A DNA stretch of 29,643 bases from a virus. The translations under genes and the position numbers were made by a program. Below the pieces are notes generated by a model that did no database searches, was not told the origin of the DNA, and saw only the letters and a list, made by a program, of their open reading frames with translations. Position 1 is the stretch's first letter. Every line of letters starts with the position of its first letter. Shown here in pieces: positions 22,264 to 29,643 of the stretch. The stretch covers positions 1-29,643 of the IMG/VR virus record IMGVR_UViG_3300043568_002603, one strand, 5' to 3'.

Positions 22264-23930
22264 TGAACAAAGAAGATACCATCAAGCTCATCAGAATCAT
22301 CAAAAACGAACATGATGACTATTGGCAGCAAAAATCCTCAGAGATGAGGAAGTATCGTGACGTTTATGAAACGAAATTTTGGCGCACACTTCAAGCTGAT
22401 GACACGATGATTCGTGTTGAAACTCCAGATGCTTACACCTACATCGAATCCTACATTGCAAGTCTTTTCACAAGGGCTCCTGCAGTTGTGGTCGGTAAGG
22501 ATATTGCTGCAACTGGAACTGGTGTCGCAAATCCTGAAGCTGCTCAGGCAATTGCAAACAGGTGGCTCTACCAGAAAAGAGAGCAGATTGAGAATGCATC
22601 TCGACTTGCGCTAATTTACGACTTCTCAGCACTAAAGCTAATCCCTCAGAAGACTGAAAAGATGCTTGACAAGTCTGAAGTCGTTGCAGTTCCGCCTTGG
22701 GAAGTAATTGTAGACCGTGATGCAGGCTCTCCTATTCAGCAACGCTACATTGGTCACACATATTACCTGAATGTGACTGAAGCAAAAGAACGCTATGGAG
22801 CCAAGAAGTTCACAGCAATTCCAAAGATGGACTACTTTGACGAATACGGTCAGGATGGAAGCAAGCCTCGTTACAATGGTCAGGCACGTCGTTCAATCGA
22901 TGACCTACCTGATTCATACCTCTATATCGAAGTTGTAGAGCTTTACGACCTTGTTAGGGACCGTGTTTACTTCTGGTCTCCTCAGTGGCAAAATGGTGAA
23001 TCTCTTCTAGAGGATGCTGAAATCCCTCTCAGAACATACGACAATCAGCCACTGCCTCCAATCAAAACTCTCTACTACAGCAGAATCCCAGACTCTCCTA
23101 TGGAAGGCATTTCTGCTATGGGTCGTGTTTACGACCAGTTCTACGAAAAGAACATCCTCAGAACCTACTGGGCAAACTCTGTTCGTCGTGACTCTCGTCA
23201 GTACATCTACAAAGAGGGCTCAATGGATGAAGAAGCTCTCGCAAAGATTACAGCTGGTGTTGATGGTGCTATGATTGCAGTAGATAATGACTCACTTGAT
23301 GGCGTCATTAGAGAAGTTGGGGTGACCCCAATCTCATCAAACTTTGACCGTTACCAAGCTTACATCGAGTCTGATATCACAAGAGGTTCAGTTATTCAAG
23401 CATTCGCTGGTCAACCCACTAAAGCTTCAGCAACTGAAATTACTGCTATTGCATCATACGCAGCTTCTGAAATGGGCAAACTTGCAAGAGAGCGTGACAA
23501 CCTTATCGAAGGTATTACAGAATGCTACTTGCGCTTTGTTCACCTACTTTCGCAAGAAGGTGACCGTGCAGTTGTTGAAGCTGGTGGTCGAGCAGTGGTC
23601 ATTACACCTACAGACATTGATTCGCAATTCAAAATTGCAGCTCTTGACCAAGGCTCACAGCCACTTGCAGATGCACTGAAGAAGCAGAATCTTGTTGCTC
23701 TACTTCCAACTCTTCAGTCTCTTGGTGTTCCAAGTAACTTGCTTCTAGATGAAATCGTCAGAGCTTACGAGCTTCCAAAAACATTTACTGATGCAGCTGC
23801 ACAAGCAATCGCAGCTGCAAGGGCTCCAACAGGTGCTGTAAAGGCTCCAACCGGCGCTGCTGCAAGTAGATTAGAAGCTGGTCCGACCGAACAAATGAAT
23901 TCAGCTGCACAAATCGTCAATAAACTTTAA
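22263..23930 (+). CDS. Portal protein
   Basis: This 555-aa protein starts on GTG, overlapping the terL stop (TAGTG). It is helical and charged, with a typical N-terminus (KLIRIIKNEHDDYWQQKSSE) followed by YIESYIASLFTRAPAVVVGK and a central region including DSPMEGISAMGRVYDQFYEK that fits the clip/stem/wing architecture of podovirus portals. The C-terminal 60 residues are Ala/Pro-rich (barrel or crown). It forms the dodecameric DNA gateway at one vertex and contacts terminase and the adaptor. The call rests on position after terL, length and these features. Confidence 0.85.
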   Translation: MNKEDTIKLIRIIKNEHDDYWQQKSSEMRKYRDVYETKFWRTLQADDTMIRVETPDAYTYIESYIASLFTRAPAVVVGKDIAATGTGVANPEAAQAIANRWLYQKREQIENASRLALIYDFSALKLIPQKTEKMLDKSEVVAVPPWEVIVDRDAGSPIQQRYIGHTYYLNVTEAKERYGAKKFTAIPKMDYFDEYGQDGSKPRYNGQARRSIDDLPDSYLYIEVVELYDLVRDRVYFWSPQWQNGESLLEDAEIPLRTYDNQPLPPIKTLYYSRIPDSPMEGISAMGRVYDQFYEKNILRTYWANSVRRDSRQYIYKEGSMDEEALAKITAGVDGAMIAVDNDSLDGVIREVGVTPISSNFDRYQAYIESDITRGSVIQAFAGQPTKASATEITAIASYAASEMGKLARERDNLIEGITECYLRFVHLLSQEGDRAVVEAGGRAVVITPTDIDSQFKIAALDQGSQPLADALKKQNLVALLPTLQSLGVPSNLLLDEIVRAYELPKTFTDAAAQAIAAARAPTGAVKAPTGAAASRLEAGPTEQMNSAAQIVNKL

Positions 23931-23940
23931 GAGGTAAACT

Positions 23941-24432
23941 GTGCCACTATTTGATTTTAGAATCTACACGAAAGAAGGCATTCCTACAGAAGATGTTTTT
24001 GAGAAATTCTTCAAAAGCAATGTAGATGTGCCAAAGAAACTTATCGGAGAAGATGGAACTTACGCACTCAGAATTCCTTCGCTTCCAGCAAAGACTCCAG
24101 GACTTTGGCATGGAGGCTGGTCGAATGGTCTTGACGGTGGTCAGTGGTCATCAGCTCTTGGACGTAAGGTTGCAAACACACATGAAGAAGCAAAGGCGAT
24201 GAAGGCAAAAGGTTTCATCGCAGAATCTGACCTTGGTCATGGATGGATTGAATCCACACAAAACAAACTTGCAAGTAAATGGGAAGCACAGGCAAATTAC
24301 GCAAACAAATATCAGGAAAATCTGAAGACTATGAAACCTGAAGATGCAGTTGCTGCAACTTGGAGTGCTGAGGATTGTCTCAGTGGCCGAGTAGACGATA
24401 TCTATAACACTGAGGAGGCGATTGTAAGATGA
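23941..24432 (+). CDS. FmdB-like zinc-ribbon protein lacking its cysteines, 163 aa
   Basis: It starts on GTG with GAGG seven bases upstream. The N-terminus, MPLFDFRIYTKEGIPTEDVF, then RIPSLPAKTPGLWHGGW at about residue 44-60, resembles the FmdB/CxxC-CxxC ribbon (MP-Y-F/Y...F...hGGW). The CxxC pairs are absent: the expected Cys positions hold residues such as Thr/Lys and Val/Pro. The C-terminal 100 residues are helical. Phages often carry FmdB-like genes near the portal, where their role is unknown. The stop overlaps the next ATG (ATGA). Confidence 0.45.
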   Translation: MPLFDFRIYTKEGIPTEDVFEKFFKSNVDVPKKLIGEDGTYALRIPSLPAKTPGLWHGGWSNGLDGGQWSSALGRKVANTHEEAKAMKAKGFIAESDLGHGWIESTQNKLASKWEAQANYANKYQENLKTMKPEDAVAATWSAEDCLSGRVDDIYNTEEAIVR

Positions 24433-24971
24433 TGAAAATGATGAAGGGCGACAAGATGAAGAAGATGCCAAAAGTAGAAATCGAAGTAGAGATGGAAGGC
24501 CCAGCTTCTGGTATGGGTGATGCTGCCACAGAAGCAGACGATGAGACCTACGCAACAATCGCACCAAAAGGCAAGTTTACGCCTAAGGGACTCCGTCCGC
24601 TTGTAAAAGCTACCAACGTACTTCTTCCTCTATTTGGTCAGTCTCCTGACTACCCAGAAATCACAGAAAATATCACAGAGCTTCCTACAGATTTTGTAAG
24701 GGTTCTTTCAATGTTTATTGCAGCAGTTGATGATGCAATTGCGGCAGACATGCTTGATGAAAGCATGGCACTTTCTTTTGACGGAATTACTGATGACAGG
24801 GCTCTTATGCTCATGGCAGCAAAGCTTGGTCAGATTGCAAAGTCAATGGAATTTAAAAGATTCCTAAAAGAGCCAAAGCCTGAAGAGGAAGAGACCGTTG
24901 ATGAAGAGCGCACCCCTATGCCAGAAATGGCTGATGAGGCTGCCGATTCACTAATGATGGGCAGAATGTAA
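24429..24971 (+). CDS. Acidic head-module protein, 180 aa
   Basis: The ATG overlaps the previous stop. The first 20 residues are Met/Lys-rich (MMKMMKGDKMKKMPKVEIEV), followed by an acidic linker, a helical core (residues 55-140, with LPTDFVRVLSMFIAAVDDAI) and an acidic tail (PEEEETVDEERTPM). It lies between portal and scaffold. It may be a scaffold accessory or head-completion protein, but I recognise no family. Confidence 0.5.
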   Translation: MMKMMKGDKMKKMPKVEIEVEMEGPASGMGDAATEADDETYATIAPKGKFTPKGLRPLVKATNVLLPLFGQSPDYPEITENITELPTDFVRVLSMFIAAVDDAIAADMLDESMALSFDGITDDRALMLMAAKLGQIAKSMEFKRFLKEPKPEEEETVDEERTPMPEMADEAADSLMMGRM

Positions 24972-25135
24972 TGAAAGACAAAGTTAAAATTCCGTGGTCA
25001 CTTGTTGGTATTCTTATTGGAGAACTTGTTCGTTCAGCCAGAGGCGGAATTAGTAAGGAAGAAGCTGAGGAACTACTTGGTCACCTTGCAGATATCATAG
25101 CAGACGTTTCGATACAAATTGGCGCACAATACTAA
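24971..25135 (+). CDS. Small helical protein, 54 aa
   Basis: The ATG overlaps the previous stop (TAATG). The peptide starts MKDKVKIPWSLVGILIGELV and continues with a helix containing SKEEAEELLGHLADIIADVS. The frame fills the space up to the scaffold gene and codes without a break, which supports a real gene. It has no TM of full length. The function is unknown. Confidence 0.6.
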   Translation: MKDKVKIPWSLVGILIGELVRSARGGISKEEAEELLGHLADIIADVSIQIGAQY

Positions 25136-25147
25136 CCGGAGAAAAAA

Positions 25148-25930
25148 ATGTTTGATGAAGGAACTGAGACCGTCGTCGACGATACCTCAGTAGAGACAGT
25201 TAGCGACGAACTTGACATCACTATTGACGAAATCATGGGTCTTACACAAGAAGACTACCCAGAATTGACTGATGACGCAAATCACAAAGGAATGAAGCCG
25301 CTTGCACATTGGATGGCACACGTTCCTGAGGATGTAAGAAAGCACATTGCAAATCTGAGGGCTGACTACAGCAGAAAAACTGGTGCACTTTCGCAAGAAA
25401 GAAGGGAGATTGAGCGTCTTCGCCAAGAATTAACGAACACAAAATCTGGCGTTCTTGATGGTCCTCTTGCAAAAATGGTCAAAGAAGTAGACACAGAAGC
25501 AGAACATGACCTCTATGACCCAGAAGGAATGAAGAAAGAAATTAAGAGACAGGCTACGCTAATGCTTCAGGAAATGCTTCGTCCTGCACAAGAGCAGGTT
25601 CAGGCAGAACAAAGAAAGCTTGCTCTTGAAAATTTCAAAAGAGAGAACCCTGAACTTACTCAGCCAGAATTCCGTGCACCAATTCTTCAGATGTTGCAAG
25701 AGCGTCCAGAGCTTAAACTTGAAGATGCTTTTTACATCGTAAAGGCAAAGATTGATTCATCACGACTTGCTGAGGAAAGAAAGCGTATTGCAGAGCAAAA
25801 GAACTCAAGAGCGCAAACACTTCAGAAAGTTGGCGGTGGTTCAGCAGCTACTCCAAAAGGAACTCCAGCATTTAAGAATGCATATGATGCATATCTCTAC
25901 CACAAATCGATGTCTGAAAATAAAAGATGA
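25148..25930 (+). CDS. Scaffolding protein
   Basis: This 260-aa protein directly precedes the capsid gene region. It has an acidic N-terminus (residues 1-40, rich in D/E/T), a long charged coiled coil (about 75-200, including LSQERREIERLRQELTNTKS and MLQEMLRPAQEQVQAEQRKL) and a basic C-terminus (ending YLYHKSMSENKR) suited to binding capsid. This layout and position are typical of podovirus scaffolds, which guide prohead assembly and leave before DNA packaging. The stop is overlapped by the ATG of a 36-codon frame. Confidence 0.8.
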   Translation: MFDEGTETVVDDTSVETVSDELDITIDEIMGLTQEDYPELTDDANHKGMKPLAHWMAHVPEDVRKHIANLRADYSRKTGALSQERREIERLRQELTNTKSGVLDGPLAKMVKEVDTEAEHDLYDPEGMKKEIKRQATLMLQEMLRPAQEQVQAEQRKLALENFKRENPELTQPEFRAPILQMLQERPELKLEDAFYIVKAKIDSSRLAEERKRIAEQKNSRAQTLQKVGGGSAATPKGTPAFKNAYDAYLYHKSMSENKR

Positions 25931-26037
25931 ATAGTCGAAAGTGGTGTAATACATACGAATATAAGCCGCAACCTTTCCCGGGCTACAGAAGCAACCCATC
26001 AGGACACTGCTTCGACAATTGGGGAGGAGGTCTCTAA
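25927..26037 (+). CDS. Possible 36-aa protein between scaffold and capsid
   Basis: The ATG overlaps the scaffold stop (ATGA). The peptide begins MNSRKWCNTYEYKPQPFPGY and ends SGHCFDNWGGGL, rich in aromatic residues, Gly and Pro with two Cys. The tight overlap supports translation, but the length is small and no family is known. If real it could be a minor head protein. Confidence 0.4.
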   Translation: MNSRKWCNTYEYKPQPFPGYRSNPSGHCFDNWGGGL

Positions 26038-26049
26038 CAGGAACCCGAA

Positions 26050-26078
26050 TTGGTCGGATAATCCACAAACTTTAGAAT
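26050..26078 (+). promoter_or_regulatory. Possible sigma70-like promoter upstream of the capsid gene
   Basis: TTGGTC (26050-26055), a 17-base spacer and TAGAAT (26073-26078) lie in the 69-bp gap before the capsid gene. Transcription from here would start near 26085 and give extra capsid mRNA, which would fit the need for hundreds of copies. The -35 box is imperfect. Confidence 0.4.
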
Positions 26079-26106
26079 GCACAAATTTAACTAACAGAGG
26101 TATAAC

Positions 26107-27126
26107 ATGGCTATCAGTAATGACCTCCTCTCCTCAACCCTATACAGCATCAGGGACGGAGAGGTTGACGAACTCTACAAGAAAGTTGCTCTTCTCGATG
26201 GTATCCGCAAGAACGGTGGTATCGAGACTGAAGACGGCGGTATCAAAATCCAGCGTCCACTTGCTCTCGCTGAGCACTCCACAATCACTCAGCTCGCTAC
26301 CGGTTATGAGCCCGTCTCACTAGCCGTTAACGACATTCTTCGTCCTGCTGTTTACGACTGGTGCGATTTCACCGCTCCTATCGTAGTCACCAAGAAGGAA
26401 GAGCTCGAGAACAGCGGCGACAAGGCAGTCGTTAAGATTGTCGAAGCACGTATGCGTTCAGTAATGGGCATGCTTCGTCGAGAAATGAACAAGCAGATGC
26501 TTCAAGGTAACTCCACAGTTCTTACAGCTCTAAACACCCTCAACGGTGATACAGCTGGTGGTGCTGGTTTCATCGAGCCTGAACTTCCAGCTGCTCAGAC
26601 CAACGTTGTTGGTGGTATCTCCAAGGTCACCTTCCCTGTCTCAGGCTGGCAGAACCAGTTCTTCGACGTTGCTGGTAACTTTGCTACCAACGGTCTTCGT
26701 GGTCTCACCGAGCTTGGTGTTTCTGCTTCGACTGTTGCTCCTATGGGCGATATCAAGCACGTTATTATGAGCCAGAAGGCATTCTCACTCTACCGCGAGA
26801 GCCTCCGTGCTCAGGAGCGTTACGTTGATGAGAAGACTCTCGATGGTGGACGTCTAGCTCTCGCTTGGGCCGGTGCCCTTGTTGAAGCTGACCCTGTAAT
26901 GGGTTTCGCTGCTAACTCATCTTCAGCTGGTGCAGGTTTCTACTCTGCTTACCTCCTGAACTACGATGGCGTAAAGCTTGTCTTCCACAAAGATGCAGAC
27001 TTCGCAGTCTCTCCTTTCGAATACATTTCGGGGACCACTGCTCGTGCAGCTCAACTCTATGTTAAAGCTCAGCTTATCGCTGACTTCCTCGGTGGACAGG
27101 GCCTCCTGTTCGACGCCGAGAGCTAA
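26107..27126 (+). CDS. Major capsid protein (HK97-fold, podovirus type)
   Basis: This 339-aa protein starts after AGAGG seven bases upstream of the ATG. It lacks an N-terminal scaffold domain, consistent with the separate scaffold gene. Elements fitting an HK97-fold capsid are the N-arm (MAISNDLLSSTLYSIRDGEV), an E-loop-like beta region (DGGIKIQRPLALAEHSTITQ) and a spine-helix stretch (EARMRSVMGMLRREMNKQML). The A-domain end includes AQLYVKAQLIADFLGGQGLL. Its codons end in C more often than those of its neighbours (for example runs of CTC, ATC and GGT), as in highly expressed genes. A decoration-protein gene follows. Confidence 0.85.
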   Translation: MAISNDLLSSTLYSIRDGEVDELYKKVALLDGIRKNGGIETEDGGIKIQRPLALAEHSTITQLATGYEPVSLAVNDILRPAVYDWCDFTAPIVVTKKEELENSGDKAVVKIVEARMRSVMGMLRREMNKQMLQGNSTVLTALNTLNGDTAGGAGFIEPELPAAQTNVVGGISKVTFPVSGWQNQFFDVAGNFATNGLRGLTELGVSASTVAPMGDIKHVIMSQKAFSLYRESLRAQERYVDEKTLDGGRLALAWAGALVEADPVMGFAANSSSAGAGFYSAYLLNYDGVKLVFHKDADFAVSPFEYISGTTARAAQLYVKAQLIADFLGGQGLLFDAES

Positions 27127-27153
27127 GATTAAGGTCTAAAAGGAGAATAAAAA

Positions 27154-27654
27154 ATGGCTACTTCAAATCTCATTCAGAAACTAGACGGTACTGCGTTTGT
27201 TTCTAACATCACTGGTTCTCCAGGTTCTTACACATCAGTTGCAATTCCAGATGTTTCAAACCGTAGAACGGTTGAGACTTTCATCGCAGGCGCAACTGTA
27301 GTTGTAGGTGACTGGCTCCAGTTCGACACAAGTAAGACTGGCGCTGAACGCGTTCTGACTGTTATCCAGGCAACTAACGTTGCACTTGGTAACTCTCTCG
27401 TAGTTGGTGTTTGCCTTGGTTCAGCTGATTCTGACGGTTCTCTAACTGCCGGAAGCAAAATCAACGTAATCACTGGCGGATACGCTGAGAAAGTTAACGT
27501 CGACGGTGCCGTAGTTGCTGGTGACCCTCTGGTCGTCGATACCACTGCAGGTCGCGCCCACGTTGGCGTAACTGGTGATATTGGCTTCTGTGGTGTTGCT
27601 CTAGCAGCCGACGTTGCCAACGTTGCTCCAGTCTGGGTATACAAGAAGTTCTAA
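27154..27654 (+). CDS. Capsid decoration / head-fibre-like protein, 166 aa
   Basis: The start is fixed by AAGGAG nine bases before the ATG. The protein is Gly/Val/Ala-rich and beta-structured. KINVITGGYAEKVNVDGAVV and AGDPLVVDTTAGRAHV recall the Ala-Gly-Asp-Pro-Leu motif of DUF2190-type capsid decoration proteins (recalled, not searched). Its position between capsid gene and a strong terminator fits a highly expressed surface protein that stabilises the shell. Confidence 0.65.
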   Translation: MATSNLIQKLDGTAFVSNITGSPGSYTSVAIPDVSNRRTVETFIAGATVVVGDWLQFDTSKTGAERVLTVIQATNVALGNSLVVGVCLGSADSDGSLTAGSKINVITGGYAEKVNVDGAVVAGDPLVVDTTAGRAHVGVTGDIGFCGVALAADVANVAPVWVYKKF

Positions 27655-27672
27655 TCGCTGATTAGACTCTCC

Positions 27673-27710
27673 GCTGCCTCACTCTTTCGGGGGTGAGGCA
27701 GCTTTGTATT
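27673..27710 (+). terminator. Rho-independent terminator after the capsid/decoration genes
   Basis: GCTGCCTCAC (27673-27682) pairs perfectly with GTGAGGCAGC (27693-27702) across a 10-base loop and is followed by TTTGTATT. It separates head from tail transcription and would allow high capsid expression without equal tail expression. Confidence 0.85.
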
Positions 27711-27739
27711 TGATACTCACAACGTGTTACATATATAAT
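27710..27739 (+). promoter_or_regulatory. Sigma70-like promoter for the tail operon
   Basis: TTGATA (27710-27715), 18-base spacer, TATAAT (27734-27739, perfect -10). It starts inside the T-tract of the preceding terminator and lies 25 bp before the adaptor ATG, whose ribosome binding site is GGGGAGAA. Use of host RNA polymerase is implied. Confidence 0.75.
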
Positions 27740-27764
27740 TGAGACAACGGGGAGAATTTACAAA

Positions 27765-29282
27765 ATGAATTTGACAGCTCTCAGAGAAAAAGTCAAAAAC
27801 ACTCTTGACTACAGCCCTGACCTTCAGGGATTTAATGACCAGCTTGACCAGTTACTAAATGACGCATACCTGAACATCTGGTCGCTGAAGCGCTGGACGT
27901 TTTCTCAGAAACTTAAGCAGTTCAAATTTCTTCCAGATATTCTTCCAACTCGTGACACTACTTCAGGAACTCCTGTCAATGCTTCAGTCATAAAAGGTAG
28001 CAGACGCGTTACTTTTTCTGCTGTCATGGATAGATTGACTCCTGACGACTGGGAAGGCGCTATCTTTGATTTGGACAACTACGAATACACTATCTCTAAA
28101 GTTGTAAGCGGTAGTGAAATTCTTCTTGACCAGGTTTTTGTTGGTACTACTGACACTGATTCCCTTTCTTGGGTAATCAAGAAGCGTTATTACGCTCTTC
28201 CTAATGACACTTTAGAGCTCCTCTCTCTAGCTCATAGAGACAATCCTTCGAACGTGGGCTCGGGTGCATTACCTCCCTACGGTAAACTAAAAGCAATCTT
28301 GCCGCGAAGAGATGAGGAGCTCAACCTTAGAACAGACTACAAGGCAGCTTATGCTGAGGCTTTCGTTTGGACACCACCTCAGTTTATTCCTCCTGGAGAA
28401 ACGCTGTCTCTTGACTTCGCACCTCTTGAAAATAACGAAGGATTCTTAAATAACACTTATCTCGAAGTGTGTTGGGCATTTATCAAAGACGGACAAATTG
28501 GAGCTCTTTCAGAGCCAAAGACTGTCAAATTCACTTCTGGTCAACCTCCTCTTAGTTACAGTTTGACTATCAAATTTTTATCTTGGGATAACCAAGAAAT
28601 CATTGCTGATACATTCCAGACAAAAGATACCGTTCCAACTCAGTGGGAAGGTTACAAGAAGATTGTGTTCTGGAATGAGAACTTTAACCGCTCAACTGGC
28701 GAAAGACTTGGTTTGCCAGCATGGAAAACATTCAATAACCCAGGAATGTCATCAACAAGAAACGTTCCAAACTACCTCTTTCCAATTGTAACTGTTGACA
28801 CACTGTCAAGCGTAACAGTTACAAAATTCACTTGTATTGACAACGGAAACTCTCGCTACATTGAGATTGATGGACAACACCTGAGGATTCGTCCTTATCC
28901 TCGTGTTGATGCTTGGGATGTAACAGTCACTAGACTTGCTGCTGACGAAGATTATTCAAAAGTCGACCAGAACTTCATTCGTATTGGAGAAATGAGATAC
29001 GTCTACAAACCACCTCTTCTTGCTGAGGCAACTGATACTCCTCAGATGCCATACGAATTTCATCAGCTGCTTGTCTACAAAGCTCTAGAAGAAATCTATC
29101 TGAAGCTTGGTAACATGTCAATGTCGGATACATACCGTCGCAGAATTGATAAAGACGTTAAATCTCTTGAAAAGAGATACTGCGACCATATCGATAGTAA
29201 CATTGTCAGAGGCAGATTCAATATCGGTGGCGGTAACGGATTTGCTCCTTATGACAACACAAGCCTCAGGAGACTTAACTAA
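27765..29282 (+). CDS. Head-tail adaptor (tail tubular protein A-like) with large insertion, 505 aa
   Basis: The N-terminus (MNLTALREKVKNTLDYSPDL, then QLDQLLNDAYLNIWSLKRWT) and the C-terminus (TPQMPYEFHQLLVYKALEEI, then a helix ending YRRRIDKDVKSLEKRYCDHI) together fit the helical bundle of T7 gp11-like adaptors. The roughly 370 residues between them are beta-rich (for example YLEVCWAFIKDGQIGALSEP, Ig/FN3-like), an insertion absent from the about 200-aa T7 protein. It bridges portal and nozzle in short-tailed phages. It stands first in a new transcription unit and overlaps the nozzle gene by TAATG. Confidence 0.75.
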   Translation: MNLTALREKVKNTLDYSPDLQGFNDQLDQLLNDAYLNIWSLKRWTFSQKLKQFKFLPDILPTRDTTSGTPVNASVIKGSRRVTFSAVMDRLTPDDWEGAIFDLDNYEYTISKVVSGSEILLDQVFVGTTDTDSLSWVIKKRYYALPNDTLELLSLAHRDNPSNVGSGALPPYGKLKAILPRRDEELNLRTDYKAAYAEAFVWTPPQFIPPGETLSLDFAPLENNEGFLNNTYLEVCWAFIKDGQIGALSEPKTVKFTSGQPPLSYSLTIKFLSWDNQEIIADTFQTKDTVPTQWEGYKKIVFWNENFNRSTGERLGLPAWKTFNNPGMSSTRNVPNYLFPIVTVDTLSSVTVTKFTCIDNGNSRYIEIDGQHLRIRPYPRVDAWDVTVTRLAADEDYSKVDQNFIRIGEMRYVYKPPLLAEATDTPQMPYEFHQLLVYKALEEIYLKLGNMSMSDTYRRRIDKDVKSLEKRYCDHIDSNIVRGRFNIGGGNGFAPYDNTSLRRLN

Positions 29283-29643
29283 TGGCAGCTCAGGGAAAAC
29301 AACGTATTAGCTTCAATAACTTAGCAGGTATTGAACAGCGTTGGCAAGCACCAACTCAGAATGCTGCTGATGATGTTACTGCTGCAAGGGTTGACCCTCT
29401 TGGTGGTGGATGGCTTTTTGACAGAGGGATAGAACCCTGGTGGAATCCAGAAGCGTCTTTCACACCAGGACTCGATACAGCAAAATTTAAGAAGTTGTTT
29501 GTCAGCAAAGTCGATGCACTGTTTGTATGGGCAAAACAAAACACTGAGCAGGTCTACTACATCGTAGAAAGTGGTGGAGCTCTCTACTACTGGTGGGGAA
29601 ACAAAGGCTCTTCATCTGTAGCAGCATTCTACAATGACTGGGT
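29282..29643 (+). CDS. Tail nozzle / tail tubular protein B-like, N-terminal part (continues at position 1)
   Basis: The ATG at 29282 overlaps the stop of the adaptor gene (TAATG). The frame runs to the end of the window and rejoins the frame ending at 2027: the first base of the window is the second base of the GCA codon beginning at 29516. The rejoined protein is 753 aa and begins MAAQGKQRISFNNLAGIEQR. The stretch with KLFVSKVDALFVWAK and VYYIVESGGALYYWWG looks like the beta-strand-rich propeller of T7 gp12-type nozzle proteins. It lies directly after the adaptor gene, as in T7-like phages (gp11-gp12). The family assignment rests on gene order, length (T7 gp12 is about 790 aa) and character; I see no single diagnostic motif. 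Confidence 0.8.
   Translation, partial: MAAQGKQRISFNNLAGIEQRWQAPTQNAADDVTAARVDPLGGGWLFDRGIEPWWNPEASFTPGLDTAKFKKLFVSKVDALFVWAKQNTEQVYYIVESGGALYYWWGNKGSSSVAAFYNDW
29517..29643. repeat. Terminal direct repeat, right copy (circularisation overlap)
   Basis: Exact copy of positions 1-127. Removing one copy gives a closed circle of 29,516 bp. The native molecule could be circularly permuted (headful packaging) or have short defined ends that the assembly closed; the sequence alone does not decide. Confidence 0.95.

Overview
The window is a complete, circularly closed genome of a small tailed phage, most likely a podovirus with a short T7-like tail. The first 127 bases are repeated exactly as the last 127, so the unique circle is 29,516 bp. 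That overlap looks like an assembly artefact of a circular or circularly permuted molecule. One gene, the tail nozzle, is cut by the linear break and rejoins in frame. The GC content looks moderate to low (roughly low-40s %, by eye). Genes sit head to tail with TAATG, ATGA and TGATG overlaps and GGAG-type ribosome binding sites. The host cannot be named from sequence alone; the Shine-Dalgarno and sigma70-like signals suggest an ordinary bacterium.

Layout, reading around the circle from the packaging genes. (1) 20381-27654, head module: candidate small terminase, large terminase, portal, an FmdB-like protein without cysteines, an acidic protein, a 54-aa protein, scaffold, a 36-aa ORF, major capsid protein, and a probable decoration/head-fibre protein ending in a good terminator. 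(2) 27710 through the junction to 4264, tail module: its own sigma70-like promoter, an enlarged adaptor (505 aa), a T7 gp12-like nozzle (753 aa once rejoined), and three consecutive tail/fibre proteins with related N-termini. (3) 4301-12585, probable ejection/internal virion proteins of 221, 726 and 1808 aa. (4) 12617-16166, beta-rich and coiled-coil appendage proteins, then small proteins including a one-TM coiled-coil protein that may be a holin or spanin. (5) 16170-19414, the only part with leftward genes: a 348-aa candidate replication protein (leftward), a PD-(D/E)XK-like nuclease, a small membrane protein (leftward), a Cys-rich protein, an HTH protein and a hypothetical protein. (6) 19415-20380, a 966-bp gene-free region packed with GTTACT-type iterons in both orientations, the best candidate for a replication origin and/or packaging site.

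The genome has no recognisable DNA polymerase of normal size, helicase, primase, RNA polymerase, integrase or endolysin. The only replication candidate is the 348-aa leftward protein, which carries weak palm-polymerase-like motifs (NVDIVSCFQSL and LLMHDGVIYW). Its mRNA leader and first codons hold four inverted repeats (12, 11, 8 and 16 bp). Three of these compete with one another, and two of the three sequester the ribosome binding site and start region. This looks like a two-state RNA switch controlling initiator synthesis, which together with the iteron region resembles plasmid copy-number control. The same gene contains two in-frame copies of a 26-30 bp sequence whose third copy lies in the gap between two tail genes 14 kb away. 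These three elements (leader switch, short repeat family and iteron region) are the most novel parts of the window.
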